A DNA stretch of 64,000 nt. Source: Diabrotica undecimpunctata (taxonomy: Eukaryota > Arthropoda > Insecta > Coleoptera > Chrysomelidae). Made by a program: the position numbers and the translations under genes. The notes beneath the pieces were generated by a model. That model worked only from the letters and a program-made list of their open reading frames with translations. It was not told the origin of the DNA and made no database searches. This document shows positions 10,703 through 20,562 of the stretch, piece after piece. Position 1 is the first letter of the stretch; each line of letters opens with the position of its first letter. The DNA is taken from the NCBI RefSeq assembly GCF_040954645.1, contig NC_092806.1:147216429-147280428 (forward strand), written 5' to 3'.

Positions 10703-11697
10703 ATGGTACGTACTGTGGCCCACAAAGTAGCAGCTGTATGAAATAATTTCCATGCAGCTGAACGTCTTTTTAATGCTTAATCTTCTTTAGAAGTTTAAAC
10801 AAACAGATAGTGTTCAAGATGTCAAACGATCTGATCGACCAACAATTAGTGATAACAAAAAAATTTAAATAATTTCAGAAATGGTAGTGAACCCTACTTC
10901 TTCTACAGCCCAAATTGCATCTATCTATGGAATCAGTCAAAAGACAGTACACTGAGTGTTGGATGAAAACAAATTTTATCCATACAAATTAAAAATTGTG
11001 CACCAACTTTCATCTGATGACCCCGACCGAAGACTAGAATTCTGTGAAAATATGTTCAATAAAATTAACCAACAGCCCGATTACATAAAAACAATTTGTT
11101 TTAGTGACGAAAGTACTTTTTCTCTTAATGGAAATGTTAACACACACAATGTGAGTTATTGGAGTGACACAGTCCCTCACTTCTTTCGTGAGATACATAC
11201 TCAATTTCCATAAAAAAAATGTTTGGTCAGGTATTTTGGGAAACCACATAGTTGGTCCTGTTTTTCTCAATACTAACTTAACCAGTGAAGTGTATCTGGA
11301 GATGTTAAAAAATGCAATTGAACCGTTAATACTTGAAATTCTGAAGGATAATCCAGATGAATTCGGCAACTTGGAAATAAAGTTTCAACAAGATGGTGCT
11401 CCTGCACACCATTATGTTGTAGTAAGACGTTACCTAGATGAGGAATATCGTGGTAGATGGAGTGGATGACGAGGTACGATAGAATGGCCAGCTTGGTCAC
11501 CGGACCTCACACCATTAGATATTTTTCTGTAGGGATACTTGAAATTTAAAGTTTACGCTACAGCACCCGACAATATTGACATTTTGTAACAACGAATTGT
11601 TGAAGAATGTAGGGCAATTTACCCGGACACATTTGAACGAGTACCTGTTTATGGAAAAAAATTTTATACACAACAATTTGATAATGTTTATAAATAG
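10703..11697 (+). pseudogene. Mariner-like transposase, multiple stops
   Basis: The ATG at 10703 begins MVRTVAHKVAAV and then meets a stop. Homology continues through a helix-turn-helix (STAQIASIYGISQKTVH, about 10900) to the catalytic core: CFSDEST (about 11100), QQDGAPAHHYVVVRRYL (11390-11440) and SPDLTPLDIFL (about 11505), again with 41 residues between the last two acidic residues. In-frame stops lie near 11467, 11530 and 11587, and a frameshift near 11200. It shares architecture with the transposase at 644-1721 but little nucleotide similarity, so it is a different lineage. Confidence 0.85.
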
Positions 11698-11700
11698 CAT

Positions 11701-14052
11701 ATATTTAACATGATTAATTATATTTTAAATAAATAAATAAATAAATGAAAAAATAAATAAATAACAATAAAAAGGCGACTTAAGAAAAGATTTGAACAAC
11801 CCTTAGTTATTGGCTGCAATGAGAGTACGATAAATGTTATTGTTTTAATGTTAAAAATCAAAGAAAAAATTTAATCCAGTAGAACCTGTGAAGATGATTT
11901 TTTCCGAGCCCTCTATTTTGATGTGAAGGTGTGGAAGAGTAAGCATAAATTGGAAAGAACAACAAGATTTCATTAGGATCCAGTGCAGCACTATTATAGT
12001 ATCATTATTGCTGGATCGAATAACAAGAAGGTTTTTAATCTATTAATAAAAAATGTATGAACAATTCTGCACCTTAGTAAAAAAAGCCAATATCCAGAAT
12101 TATCATTTAAGCTGAAGTTACCACAAAAAATACGGTAACTTTTTTCAAGAAAAGATACGAGTCAGAAGATGAAAAAGAAAAGATTATTGTTTTTTATGAA
12201 TTTTATTCCAGAGTACCTTTTCCAGATGGGGGTAACAAAGGTGTTTCGCTGGGGTTAATATTTGACAACTGAAACGGAAACTAAAAAATAACACAAAGTT
12301 ACTGAAAAAAAAATCCATAAAGAACCTTTTGCATTTAATTTAGAATCCGTGTTCATTGTATTTCAATGTAAAAACATTCAACCTCATTTAATTTCAAACG
12401 AATAAAAGACATTTTTAAAACAAAAAATAAATGCAAATTGTTCGGGCTTACTTTCCTCTGATTGCCTGTTCAGTTTTTTTTTTGTAAGTAGAAAAATGTG
12501 TTGGGGTATTATTTTCAGAAAGTAGTCGCTCGCTGCGAAATTAATTGGATTTTGAGCAATGGACAAGAATTTAATTATTGAAGAGGAAATGGTCCTCGAC
12601 GACATTATTAGCGACGAAATTAGATCCAGACACAATGATATTCGCTTAATTGTTTTGATGCACTCCGCAAACGTAATTAGTTCTATATAAATGAGTTTGC
12701 ATCTGAATGTTATTAGTACCGAAACACGGTCATATTGCAAGGGAAGCACTAATACTCTCGGGATTTGCAGCATCGATGAAATACTCTTGTCGAAGATATT
12801 TACGTTAGTATATTATATATAGGGTTGTCTAGACTTTCTAAAGGAAAGGACACTTTATAAGATGATTGCTTATCAGTTCTATTCCATTTCTCACAATCAA
12901 AACATATTTCAGGCGCCGTTTCTTTTAAAAAATCCTTCAAATCATTGGAATTCATATCGGAACCGACACGTGAAACGTGCAGATGCCCCCGTCGAGGGAG
13001 TGTATTAAAATTAGAAGAAATTTTGCTTGCTTGTATTTATTTATTTTATTTTGTGTCGGGGAATTCTTTTCGGAATCTCCTACCGGTCTTGTATTTGAAC
13101 CAATATTTTGTTCAGGTTCATTAGCCGACACAATTTTTTCCTCGTTTATTTTATATTTAAACTTATACAGATTATAATCTGTATAAGTTTTTTTTTTAAA
13201 CCTGAACAAAAATATTGATGTTTGGGCAATGAATTCTAAACAATTTTATAAATTAGCAAAACACTTCTTGCTGGAACACTGTTTCTATAGTATACAGGAA
13301 TTTGTTTGTTTGAGCTCCTAGTGTGGTCGTTTTTATGAAAACTATTTTACACCTAACTGAATTGTTTTTTTTTTTGTATTTTTATATTTCTATTTTTCAC
13401 TGCATATATTATGTGTTCTTGTATTAGTTCTTAGTTATTTCCTATATATACATATCTGACTTATTTATATTGTGACATGACATACGATATGATGCAAATG
13501 TATGGAATAAATTCATTATTTCAAAAACAGACGACTTAACAGAAAAAAAATCTTAAAATACGTCAATTTTAATTTTTGAATGACCATCAACTGCTATATA
13601 CGTATTAGACATTACGTCATCAGTGTCGGCGTAATGACGTAATCGACGATTTTCTTAAATACAAACCGAGTTCACGCGACAGCTCATTTGAAAGTTATCC
13701 TTATCGCCTTTGCAACGATATAATAATTTGAATATTTATTTCTACAGGGTTCACCAAAATTATGAACTTTGTTAAGTAACATGGAATTACACTAAATATT
13801 CATTCACTGAACTAAAATACACTAAGGAACGCCACTGGGAATAAAACAAAATAGTGTTTTTTGCAGGTTTCAAAAAAACAACACATTGATAATAAACAAT
13901 GCTACATTATAATCTTAGATTAATTATTTTAGTAAGTATTCCAAGTAATTATTCCACGTAACTCGAATCCAGCCAGTCATTAATCTTCGCTTACCAATAA
14001 AACAATACAAACGCAACAAGCATAACGAATAAGCGAGAGGTTTCTGCTTGGT
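11701..14052. other. No gene recognised apart from a palindrome
   Basis: AT-rich. A short plus frame at 12559-12690 (MDKNLIIEEEMVLDDIIS) is acidic and unassigned. The palindrome at 13159-13190 is listed separately. Confidence 0.5.
13159..13190. repeat. 32-nt perfect palindrome inside a wider inverted repeat
   Basis: The 16-base arm AAACTTATACAGATTA is followed directly by its reverse complement. Outside it, CAATATTTTGTTCAGGTT (about 13100) and its approximate inverse (13200-13221) extend the symmetry to about 120 bp. It could be the centre of a foldback element; no coding content. Confidence 0.8.
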
Positions 14053-14063
14053 ATGAATAGTTT

Positions 14064-14131
14064 GATCAGAAGAAGATCAGAATTGCCATGTTAATAGCCA
14101 ACGTTCGCAACGGACAGGGCACTTCAAGAAG
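14064..14131 (+). mobile_element. RTE-A copy of only 68 bp with 11-bp TSD
   Basis: The last about 60 nt of an RTE-A element (AATTGCCATGTTAATAGCC, then GGACAGGGCACTTCAAGAAG), bounded by a perfect duplication ATGAATAGTTT at 14053-14063 and 14132-14142. It differs at only about two positions from the same region of the copy at 43531-43684. This is an extreme 5' truncation and lies just upstream of the eIF5 fragment. Confidence 0.88.
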
Positions 14132-14251
14132 ATGAATAGTTTAGGTTTCAGAATGGAATTCTGAAATTCTTTTGCTATTGAAAATTCAACAGACAATAAC
14201 GTAAGTTTTTAATCCAAATATATCCTTAGTATCTTAAATATGATATTTTAG

Positions 14252-14770
14252 AGTGGCAGTGACGACGACCAAACTGAAAGTGCCGTAGACGTGTCCAAGG
14301 AAGCTGTAAAGGCAAGGATGCAAGATCTCGGCGATGATGGTGCCAAAACTATGACCACTAGTGACCATCTTGAAAATTCCGAAAAAGAACGTATGGACAT
14401 CTTGTACAAGATAGACTCAAAAGTAAGTCTTGAACGAAGCGGAACCTTTGAAGGTCAAGACCAAAGCTCCTCTCGTTTTGGCCAAGTTGCTTTTTGATCA
14501 GGTAAACAGTTAATACATTGTCCATACATCCACAATTACAGCATCAAATATTATGAGAACATCCTCGTACACGCTAATAAATATCATATGCTCTTCCGTC
14601 GTTTCATTTTGAACGCCAAAAAAAGCACAGAAATATCTAATTGGTGGGATAAAACAAGTCATTGCCTTACACAAAGACAAATTTCTGAGTAAAGTTCCGG
14701 GATTGCTGAAAATCTTTTACGATATGGACATTTTTGAGGAGAAATGATCCGAATAGAATGATCCGAAAAA
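14252..14770 (+). pseudogene. eIF5: eIF5 fragment with introns, disabled
   Basis: Two exons of translation initiation factor 5, the GTPase-activating partner of eIF2. Exon A (14252-14501) reads SGSDDDQTESAVDVSKEAVK, ARMQDLGDDGAKTMTTSDHL, EKERMDILYKI and, after a frame change near 14423-14433, EAEPLKVK then TKAPLVLAKLLFDQ. Exon B (14542-14770) reads HMLFRRFILNAKK and, after a one-base slip in the A run at 14618-14624, LIGGIKQVIALHKDKFLSKV and FYDMDIFEE. This matches the linker and start of the C-terminal W2 region of eIF5 as I know the family. Splice signals survive: TTTTAG before 14252, GT at 14502, TTACAG before 14542, GTAAGT at 14771. About 14 residues are missing between the two frames of exon A, and a Trp codon in the final WSEK is TGA. 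Zinc-binding and C-terminal exons are absent, so it is an unprocessed gene fragment. Confidence 0.78.
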
Positions 14771-16094
14771 GTAAGTTTCTTCTCTACTCGTATATAAATA
14801 AGATGTTTCTAATTAAATGGCCCTTATCCCTTTGGTCGTATACCTTCAGCATTTGAAATCTATAGAGGAAATAACCAACGCCGAACAAGTGTTTATTGTG
14901 TGAAAAAAGCATTTTTGTTTGCAGTTTATTTCTCTCCATTTACATCTACCAATAGCTAAATCTCTCTCTATTTCTGTGGCCTACCCTATCATTATAATAC
15001 GTAGATTTTCTAAAACTGTTATGCTGTTTTAAATAACGAAAACAAAATCAAATTTCGAATTATTGTAGATGTATCGAAGAATATAAAATTGGCGATTTTT
15101 AAACTTTGGTGGATTTTAAGTCGCATTCGCCAAAAATTTGAGTAAAAAATACTGGTCTAGGTCTCAGTTAATATTAACATACATTGACATAGAGCAAGAA
15201 ATAATATATAATTCGAATCAAATAACGTATTTGGTGGTGAATTTTTTTTTATAATGCTGTAACAGCAGAGAATCTATCTTAATATTCAACTGTTTTACAA
15301 CACAACAAATAAAACATTCAATTTATTATTAGTGTATGTAATTTGAAAATTAACTGAAAAGCTAGCCAAAAGCAGAGAATATAGGAAGCAAATGGAAACA
15401 ACTATAAGAAAAATATAATAAATAGTTCAGTTAGTTTTGTCAAAAAGAATAGTATGATTAAAATAGCAAAGCAGCAACTGATGATCGAAATACGATCAAA
15501 GTGAATAATTAATTAATTAATTTGCTGAAAAAGGAAAAGAAGTAAAAAAGACAAGGTTGTATCCGAAAAAGAAATTAGTAAAACGAAAAAGAATACTAAG
15601 AACTAAAACGAGAATCAACCCAATAAAAAGAATCACGAAGATATTATAAAGATGAGGAGGAATATTTATTGGTCAATAATTTTTTATTAATTTTTAAATT
15701 TTTTAATTAATTTCGCTGACGTAAGACCGTTGAAGTAGACTATATTCAGCTTATTAAAATTCATAGTGCCAATGTAGATAAACGCATCCGATGCGTGGAA
15801 ACAGTTGGCATTGCCATTTGATCCGAAAAATACACATTTACATTTGTTCGATTATACTGATATGAAACTGTCCATAGATCACTGAATTGAAAGAGCTGCA
15901 TAGATTTGAAAATATTTTCGGATAGGCACATTTCGGTTGAACTATTACCGTTATCGAACAAAAATAATTTTATACGGAGTTTTTTTTGTATTTTTTAAGC
16001 GTATCCTACAATTTAACTGCTATTAAAACCTACGTCAGCCAGTTTATTTTTGATTTTTGTAGATCAAGTGTAAAATAAAAGAATTGTGTCCTTG
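14771..16094. other. No gene recognised
   Basis: AT-rich. The next eIF5 exon was looked for here and not found. A 66-codon minus frame at 15761-15961 has no family resemblance I can name. Confidence 0.5.
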
Positions 16095-16985
16095 AAGAAT
16101 CCAACCTATTATCTTTGAGAGTAAACTTCGTGTATCAGTGCGGTTACAAAACCTTTCCTTCAATAAATCAATTGTGGCGTAAACTGTGTGGCATGTTGCG
16201 CCATATTATTGAACCGATAGCTCCTGCACATGATGGTTGTTCAATTGGGGAATGAAAAAGGCAGTAATCATGACTCTATAGCAGTCACCATTGACTGTAA
16301 CGTTCTAGCCTGCATCGTTTTTAAAGAAATACGATCCAATGATTCCACCAAACCATAAAGCACACCAAACAGTCAGTTTTTCTGGATGTAATGGTTTCTC
16401 AACATACATTTGGGGATTATGTTAACTTCAAATAGGGCAATTTTGTTTGTTGACGTAGCCATTCAGCCAAAAGTGAGCTTCATCGCTAAACAATATTCGC
16501 TTATGAAAATCGGAAAAAAACGGCAATCTCGGTTTGGACCCTCTCACCGAATCTACGATTCTACGCCTTCATAGGTGATGATGTACCTTCAATTCTTGCA
16601 TCAGTTAGATTTTGTAAGCACGAAAAGCACAATCTTTCCGTAAAATCTTCCATAAAGTGGATCGACAGTTGTCCAACTGGTATGCACGATGGCAGATAGA
16701 CTGATTCGAGTCTTCCTGTATGCTACGGTCTACAGCAGCAACTTCTTCTATACACACTGTACGACGTGTCTGTGGATGCATATTATCAGTTTGAGTAAAC
16801 GTGGTGCAAAAACTTTATATGGTCAATCGAATTACTTGCTTTGGTGGAACATAAAATGTTGACTATAAAATGGACGTAGTGAGCGATACGTATTTAGAAC
16901 ATAAGCACAATTTTCAAAATAAATTTGTACAATTTGGAAGCGTTGTCCAAGCGTCAAGTCTATTCATGCTGAAATGCCAAAATGC
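16095..16985 (-). pseudogene. Mariner-like transposase, third lineage
   Basis: Read on the minus strand from about 16970: a broken N-terminus (RLDAWTTLPN frame), KQVIRLT, TLWKILRKDCAFRAYKI, MQELKVHHHL, then FSDEAHFWLNGYVNKQNCPI (first catalytic Asp), PLHPEKLTVWCALWFGGIIG, VTVNGDCYRVMITAFFIPQL and YGATCHTVYATIDLLKERF. It ends before the third acidic residue and its SPDLTPLD-like motif. The QDGA position is mutated. Several stops and frameshifts are present. This belongs to the insect group whose proteins carry WLNGYVNKQN. Confidence 0.87.
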
Positions 16986-17137
16986 CAAACCCAACTTAAC
17001 ATAAATCACTTGACATCTGTGAAAATTACCGACAGTTAAAAATCTGTAACCAACTCACATTTCTATACCTCTAAAAAACACCAATAACACCAAAAACAAC
17101 AATATTTACACAAACTTTTATACGGATTTTTCATCAA

Positions 17138-17914
17138 TACGGTTTTGGTTGCTGATAATGCGGAGGATCTGCAAACATTAATAGACCTTGTAGTGGAAGC
17201 ATGTGACAGATATGGCATGAAATTAAACTGTAAGACGACCAAAATTCTTGTAGTAAGTAAAAACGACGTAATACAGCACCAATTCACAGCTAATAATGAA
17301 CCCTTAAAAATAATCGACAAAATTACATACCTTGGATGCAGTCCAAATAAGGAGTGGGACCACTCACAGGAAATAAGATGTCGTATAGAAAAGGCGAGAG
17401 CTGTCTTCAATTGCCTCAGGAAGATTTTATATAATATGCACCTGAACATTGATATAAGAACACGAGTCTTGAGATGCTATATATTTTCTACCTTTTTATA
17501 TGGAGTCGAAGCCTGGACTTTGACGAAAGCAACATCCAAACGATTAGAAGCCTTCGAAATGTGGTGCTACCGCCGCATGCTCAGAATTTCCTATATCCAT
17601 CCTGTTACAAACAACACCGTGATCCAACGTATGAATAAAGATCTGGAAATTATGCGTATCGTGAAAATCAGAAAGATGACATACTTAGGGCACGTGATGC
17701 GCAATGAGAAGTATCAACTCATTCAACTATTTTTACAAGGCAAGATAGAAGGCAAAAGATCTCAAGGGCGCAGAAGGACATCGTGGTTAAAGAACATCAG
17801 ACAGTGCGCAGGAATGACTACCATACATCTATTTACAGTTGTTGTCAACAAAGTTGTGTGGACCAACGTGATTGCCAACATCCACAGAGGATAGGCACCA
17901 AAAAAGAAGACAAA
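17138..17914 (+). pseudogene. RTE-A LINE, RT C-terminal part and tail domain
   Basis: A 5'-truncated copy beginning inside the RT at TVLVADNAEDLQTLIDL. It continues through KITYLGCSPNKEWDH, FLYGVEAWTLTKATSKRLEAF, EMWCYRRMLRISY, KMTYLGHVMRNEKYQLIQLF, GRRRTSWLKNIRQ and VIANIHRG, then stop, GGATAGGCACC and an AAGAAG-like tail. About 249 codons are open, making it one of the better-preserved copies. Imperfect duplications TTTTCATCAA (17128-17137) and TTTTCATAAA (17915-17924) flank it. Confidence 0.9.
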
Positions 17915-18112
17915 TTTTCATAAACCCAATTCAACTCTTTTATGTTCTCTTACTAGTTAGATAAATAGGTTTTCGGTCCAATCAGATCATCATTAATGAG
18001 TCTTGAATGCAAGTAATTTCACTTAAATTAATACAGGATAAAATTTGTGATAAAATAAAGAAAAATCTAATAATTACATATTTAAATATAAGGTTGAATG
18101 CTCGAATAAATG

Positions 18113-18660
18113 AACTTTGATCAAATAAAAGGCATATATCGAGCACAGTTTAATTTAATCATGCCCAAGTACTTTCGATCCCTAGATCATCTTCAGGGGC
18201 ATCTGAAATAAGCCAAGAAACGTTTTTTTATAACTAAAGTAATTGATTAACTTCGATAAAAACTCGAAGTTTATGGTTGATAAAGAGTTTTTATGTGATT
18301 AACGTTTATAGACTTACTTCGTCAATTGCGGCCTATCTGACAAGAACAAAATGTCATAAACATATAATTGTACATTACACTACACTACAAAAGGACAAAC
18401 AAACACTTTAAAATTATTAAAGAAAAGCTACATTGTGTGCCGAAGCCGCAGACAGAATGGCTCCCGATCTAACGGAAATGTTGGGGTGACATGTGACAAA
18501 TGACAGCTTGGATGAGCAGTCACAATCATAGATATGTGATTTGCACCTTTTAAAAATTCTATGAAACTAAGTATTGACCAAAAGTCCAACTGACACTACT
18601 ATAGGAGGTCACTGATGAAATATAAAATTATATAGAATAATTTTTAAAGTAGATTGAAAT
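18113..18660 (-). repeat. Left inverted arm (pseudo-LTR) of the Penelope-like element
   Basis: Reverse complement of 19246-19791 with scattered substitutions and small indels. It starts AACTTTGATCAAATAAAAGG. It carries the minus-strand hammerhead-like motif at 18161-18202. Confidence 0.92.
18161..18202 (-). ncRNA. Hammerhead-ribozyme-like motif (minus strand)
   Basis: On the minus strand, in order: ATGCCC, CTGAAGA, a GATC-TAGG-GATC hairpin, GAAA, GTACTT, GGGCAT. ATGCCC and GGGCAT can pair as helix I, CTGAAGA fits the CUGANGA core, and GAAA follows helix II. GTAC would be a very short, self-complementary helix III, with UU at the cleavage position. One extra U precedes helix II. Hammerheads are known in Penelope pseudo-LTRs. 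Activity here is unproven and the minimal helix III suggests a dimeric form if active. Confidence 0.45.
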
Positions 18661-18683
18661 AGTCATATCCAAGAAGTTCTTGG

Positions 18684-18972
18684 ATCCAGTAAACACAATT
18701 TTAACATCAACACTGGTTCATCTATCTTACATGACATTAGTAGAAAGAAAAACTATATGGAGTTGGATTTATTGGAAGATTTGGTGATTACAAGGGAAAC
18801 AAATGGAAACTCTCACTGTCTTAATACTAAAATTAATTTAAATTGTACTAAATTTAAACCTATTTTTAAAAACTTTTTTACAACTTCACCTCACCTTGCA
18901 GGGGACCCAGCTCGACTGTTTAGACTTCCTGCACTGAGCACATCCATATTAATTTTACAGTTCTACCATTGA
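18684..18972 (+). pseudogene. Penelope GIY-YIG endonuclease C-terminus
   Basis: An open frame without its beginning: NFNINTGSSILHDISRKKNY, MELDLLEDLVITRETNG, HCLNTKINLNCTKFKPIF, ending after about 96 codons. The pattern F-I-N..S.IL...K.Y..LDLLE...I.......CLNTK.NLN parallels the terminal block of the Penelope remnant at 7822-8214. Catalytic GIY-YIG residues are lost to truncation. Assignment is supported by the surrounding inverted repeats. Confidence 0.7.
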
Positions 18973-19245
18973 CTGTGGGTTCAACTGAACTACTTGGATT
19001 ACACACCATTTATATACTTTGCTTTAAATTTTGATTTTTAATTTTAGTATTTTAATTACATAGTCAGATTTCTTCCTTTCTACATTACAGGTAGTGTTTG
19101 GTAGACCATTTTATTGTAGTCAACTACCCACTGTCTAATATATTGCTTAGTCTTTTTCTTGCATTCTTACTTTATGTCGACTTCAGTTGCTCTCAAACTA
19201 ACACCCTAATTATTATAGACAGGTTTGAGTGTGAGACCTGGATTA

Positions 19246-19791
19246 TTCAATCTAGTTTAAAAAATATTCTATATAATTTTATATTTCATCAGTGACCTCC
19301 TATAGTAGTGTCAGTTGGACTTTTGGTCAATACTTAGTTTCATAGAATTTTTAAAAGATGCAGATCACATATCTATGATTGTGACTGCTCATCCAAGCTG
19401 TCATTTGTCACATGTCACCCCAACATTTCCGTTAGATCGGGAGCCATTCTGTCTCCGGCTTCCGCACGCAATGTAGCTTTTCCTTAATAATTTTAAAGTG
19501 TTTGTTTGTCCTTTTTTAGTGTAGTGTAATGTACAATTATATGTTTATGACATTTTGTTCTTGTCAGATAGGCCGCAATTGACGAAGTAAGTCTATAAAC
19601 GTTAATCATATAAAAACTCTTTATCAACCATAAACTTCGAGTTTTTATCGAAGTTAATCAATTTCTTTAGTTATAAAAAAACGTTTCTTGGCTTATTTCA
19701 GATGCCCCTGAAGATGATCTAGGGATCGAAAGTACTTGGGAAAGATTAAATTAAACTGTGCTCGATATATGCCTTTTATTTGATCAAAGTT
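19246..19791 (+). repeat. Right inverted arm (pseudo-LTR) of the Penelope-like element
   Basis: Pairs with 18113-18660 and lies directly downstream of the coding remnant, in the orientation expected for a 3' pseudo-LTR. It ends TTTGATCAAAGTT at the 13-bp duplication. Confidence 0.92.
19702..19743 (+). ncRNA. Hammerhead-ribozyme-like motif (plus strand), weaker
   Basis: Mirror copy of the motif at 18161-18202. The core CTGAAGA and GAAA are conserved, but the 3' strand of helix I reads GGGAAA instead of GGGCAT, leaving only CCC/GGG pairing. Likely decayed. Confidence 0.38.
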
Positions 19792-19804
19792 TAATTACAT
19801 ATTT

Positions 19805-20551
19805 GATAAAACCATGAGTTCAGACACATAATGTATATTTGTCAAAACCTTCTTTGAAATTTTTATTCTTAAATCAAATTTATATGTCTTAATATAAAAA
19901 TAGGAACGTTGTTCTGTCAATTCAAATAGCGAACATAGACATAAGTAATCAAAAATTTTTGTAGTTCAACAGTTCAAAGTCTAGAAAGCATAAGAAATAC
20001 TCCACATAAATACATCTCTGAGAATCCAAACATTGCGCTGAATCTAATTGTATTGACGTATGTACTGCATATTATGTTACATCCTAAATTGTCGCGTTGT
20101 TGATTAATGGCATGTCACATGTAATATTCACTAGCGTGCAGGATATCACTGATATATCTCTTGTATAATTATGCGAATAAATTAATATTATACCTAGACG
20201 ATGACAATTCTGTTTTAGAATTAAGCTTCTGAATTTGTGAAGACGAGACTGCAATAACGCCTCTTAAAACATTGTAAATCTAGCAAAATTTCATATACGT
20301 GGTTTGAATATAACAAACATGAGTGGTTTGAGATTATGGTCACCACAAAAAAGGATATTGCAGATATACTATATCCCATTATGTCAATGGTTTATGGTCG
20401 CATAAAAAATAAGGTGGTAAAAAGACCTAATATCAATCGTTTATAATAGGAGGCGATCACAAAATAATACTACCATTAAGTCCAATAAAAAACGGTCAGA
20501 AATGGAATAGTCACAAATAACTAACAATCATTAATACATAGGAATAAATTC
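19805..20551. other. No gene recognised
   Basis: AT-rich intergenic sequence between the Penelope element and the next RTE-A copy. Nothing supportable. Confidence 0.6.
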
Positions 20552-20562
20552 TAGTTAATACT

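Larger units (their letters stand above)
9864..11700 (+). mobile_element. Second mariner-like element, 3' end not found
   Basis: Starts at TA followed by CAGTGCTAGTCAAAAGTTCG, a typical mariner-type terminus. It holds an internally repeated 5' non-coding region (10075-10640) and one dead transposase gene. No inverse of the 5' tip was found after the gene, so the right end is truncated or too diverged. The right limit given is simply the end of the coding remnant. Confidence 0.65.
18084..19791 (+). mobile_element. Penelope-like element with inverted long terminal repeats
   Basis: Bounded by a perfect 13-bp duplication TAATTACATATTT (18071-18083 and 19792-19804). Inside are two inverted arms of about 548 bp (18113-18660 and 19246-19791) around a 585-bp spacer that encodes a Penelope GIY-YIG C-terminus. 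The left end has 29 extra bases (18084-18112) not matched on the right. Inverted pseudo-LTRs, a short one-sided extension and variable-length duplications are known traits of Penelope-like elements. The copy lacks its RT and most of its endonuclease, so it is not autonomous. Confidence 0.85.
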
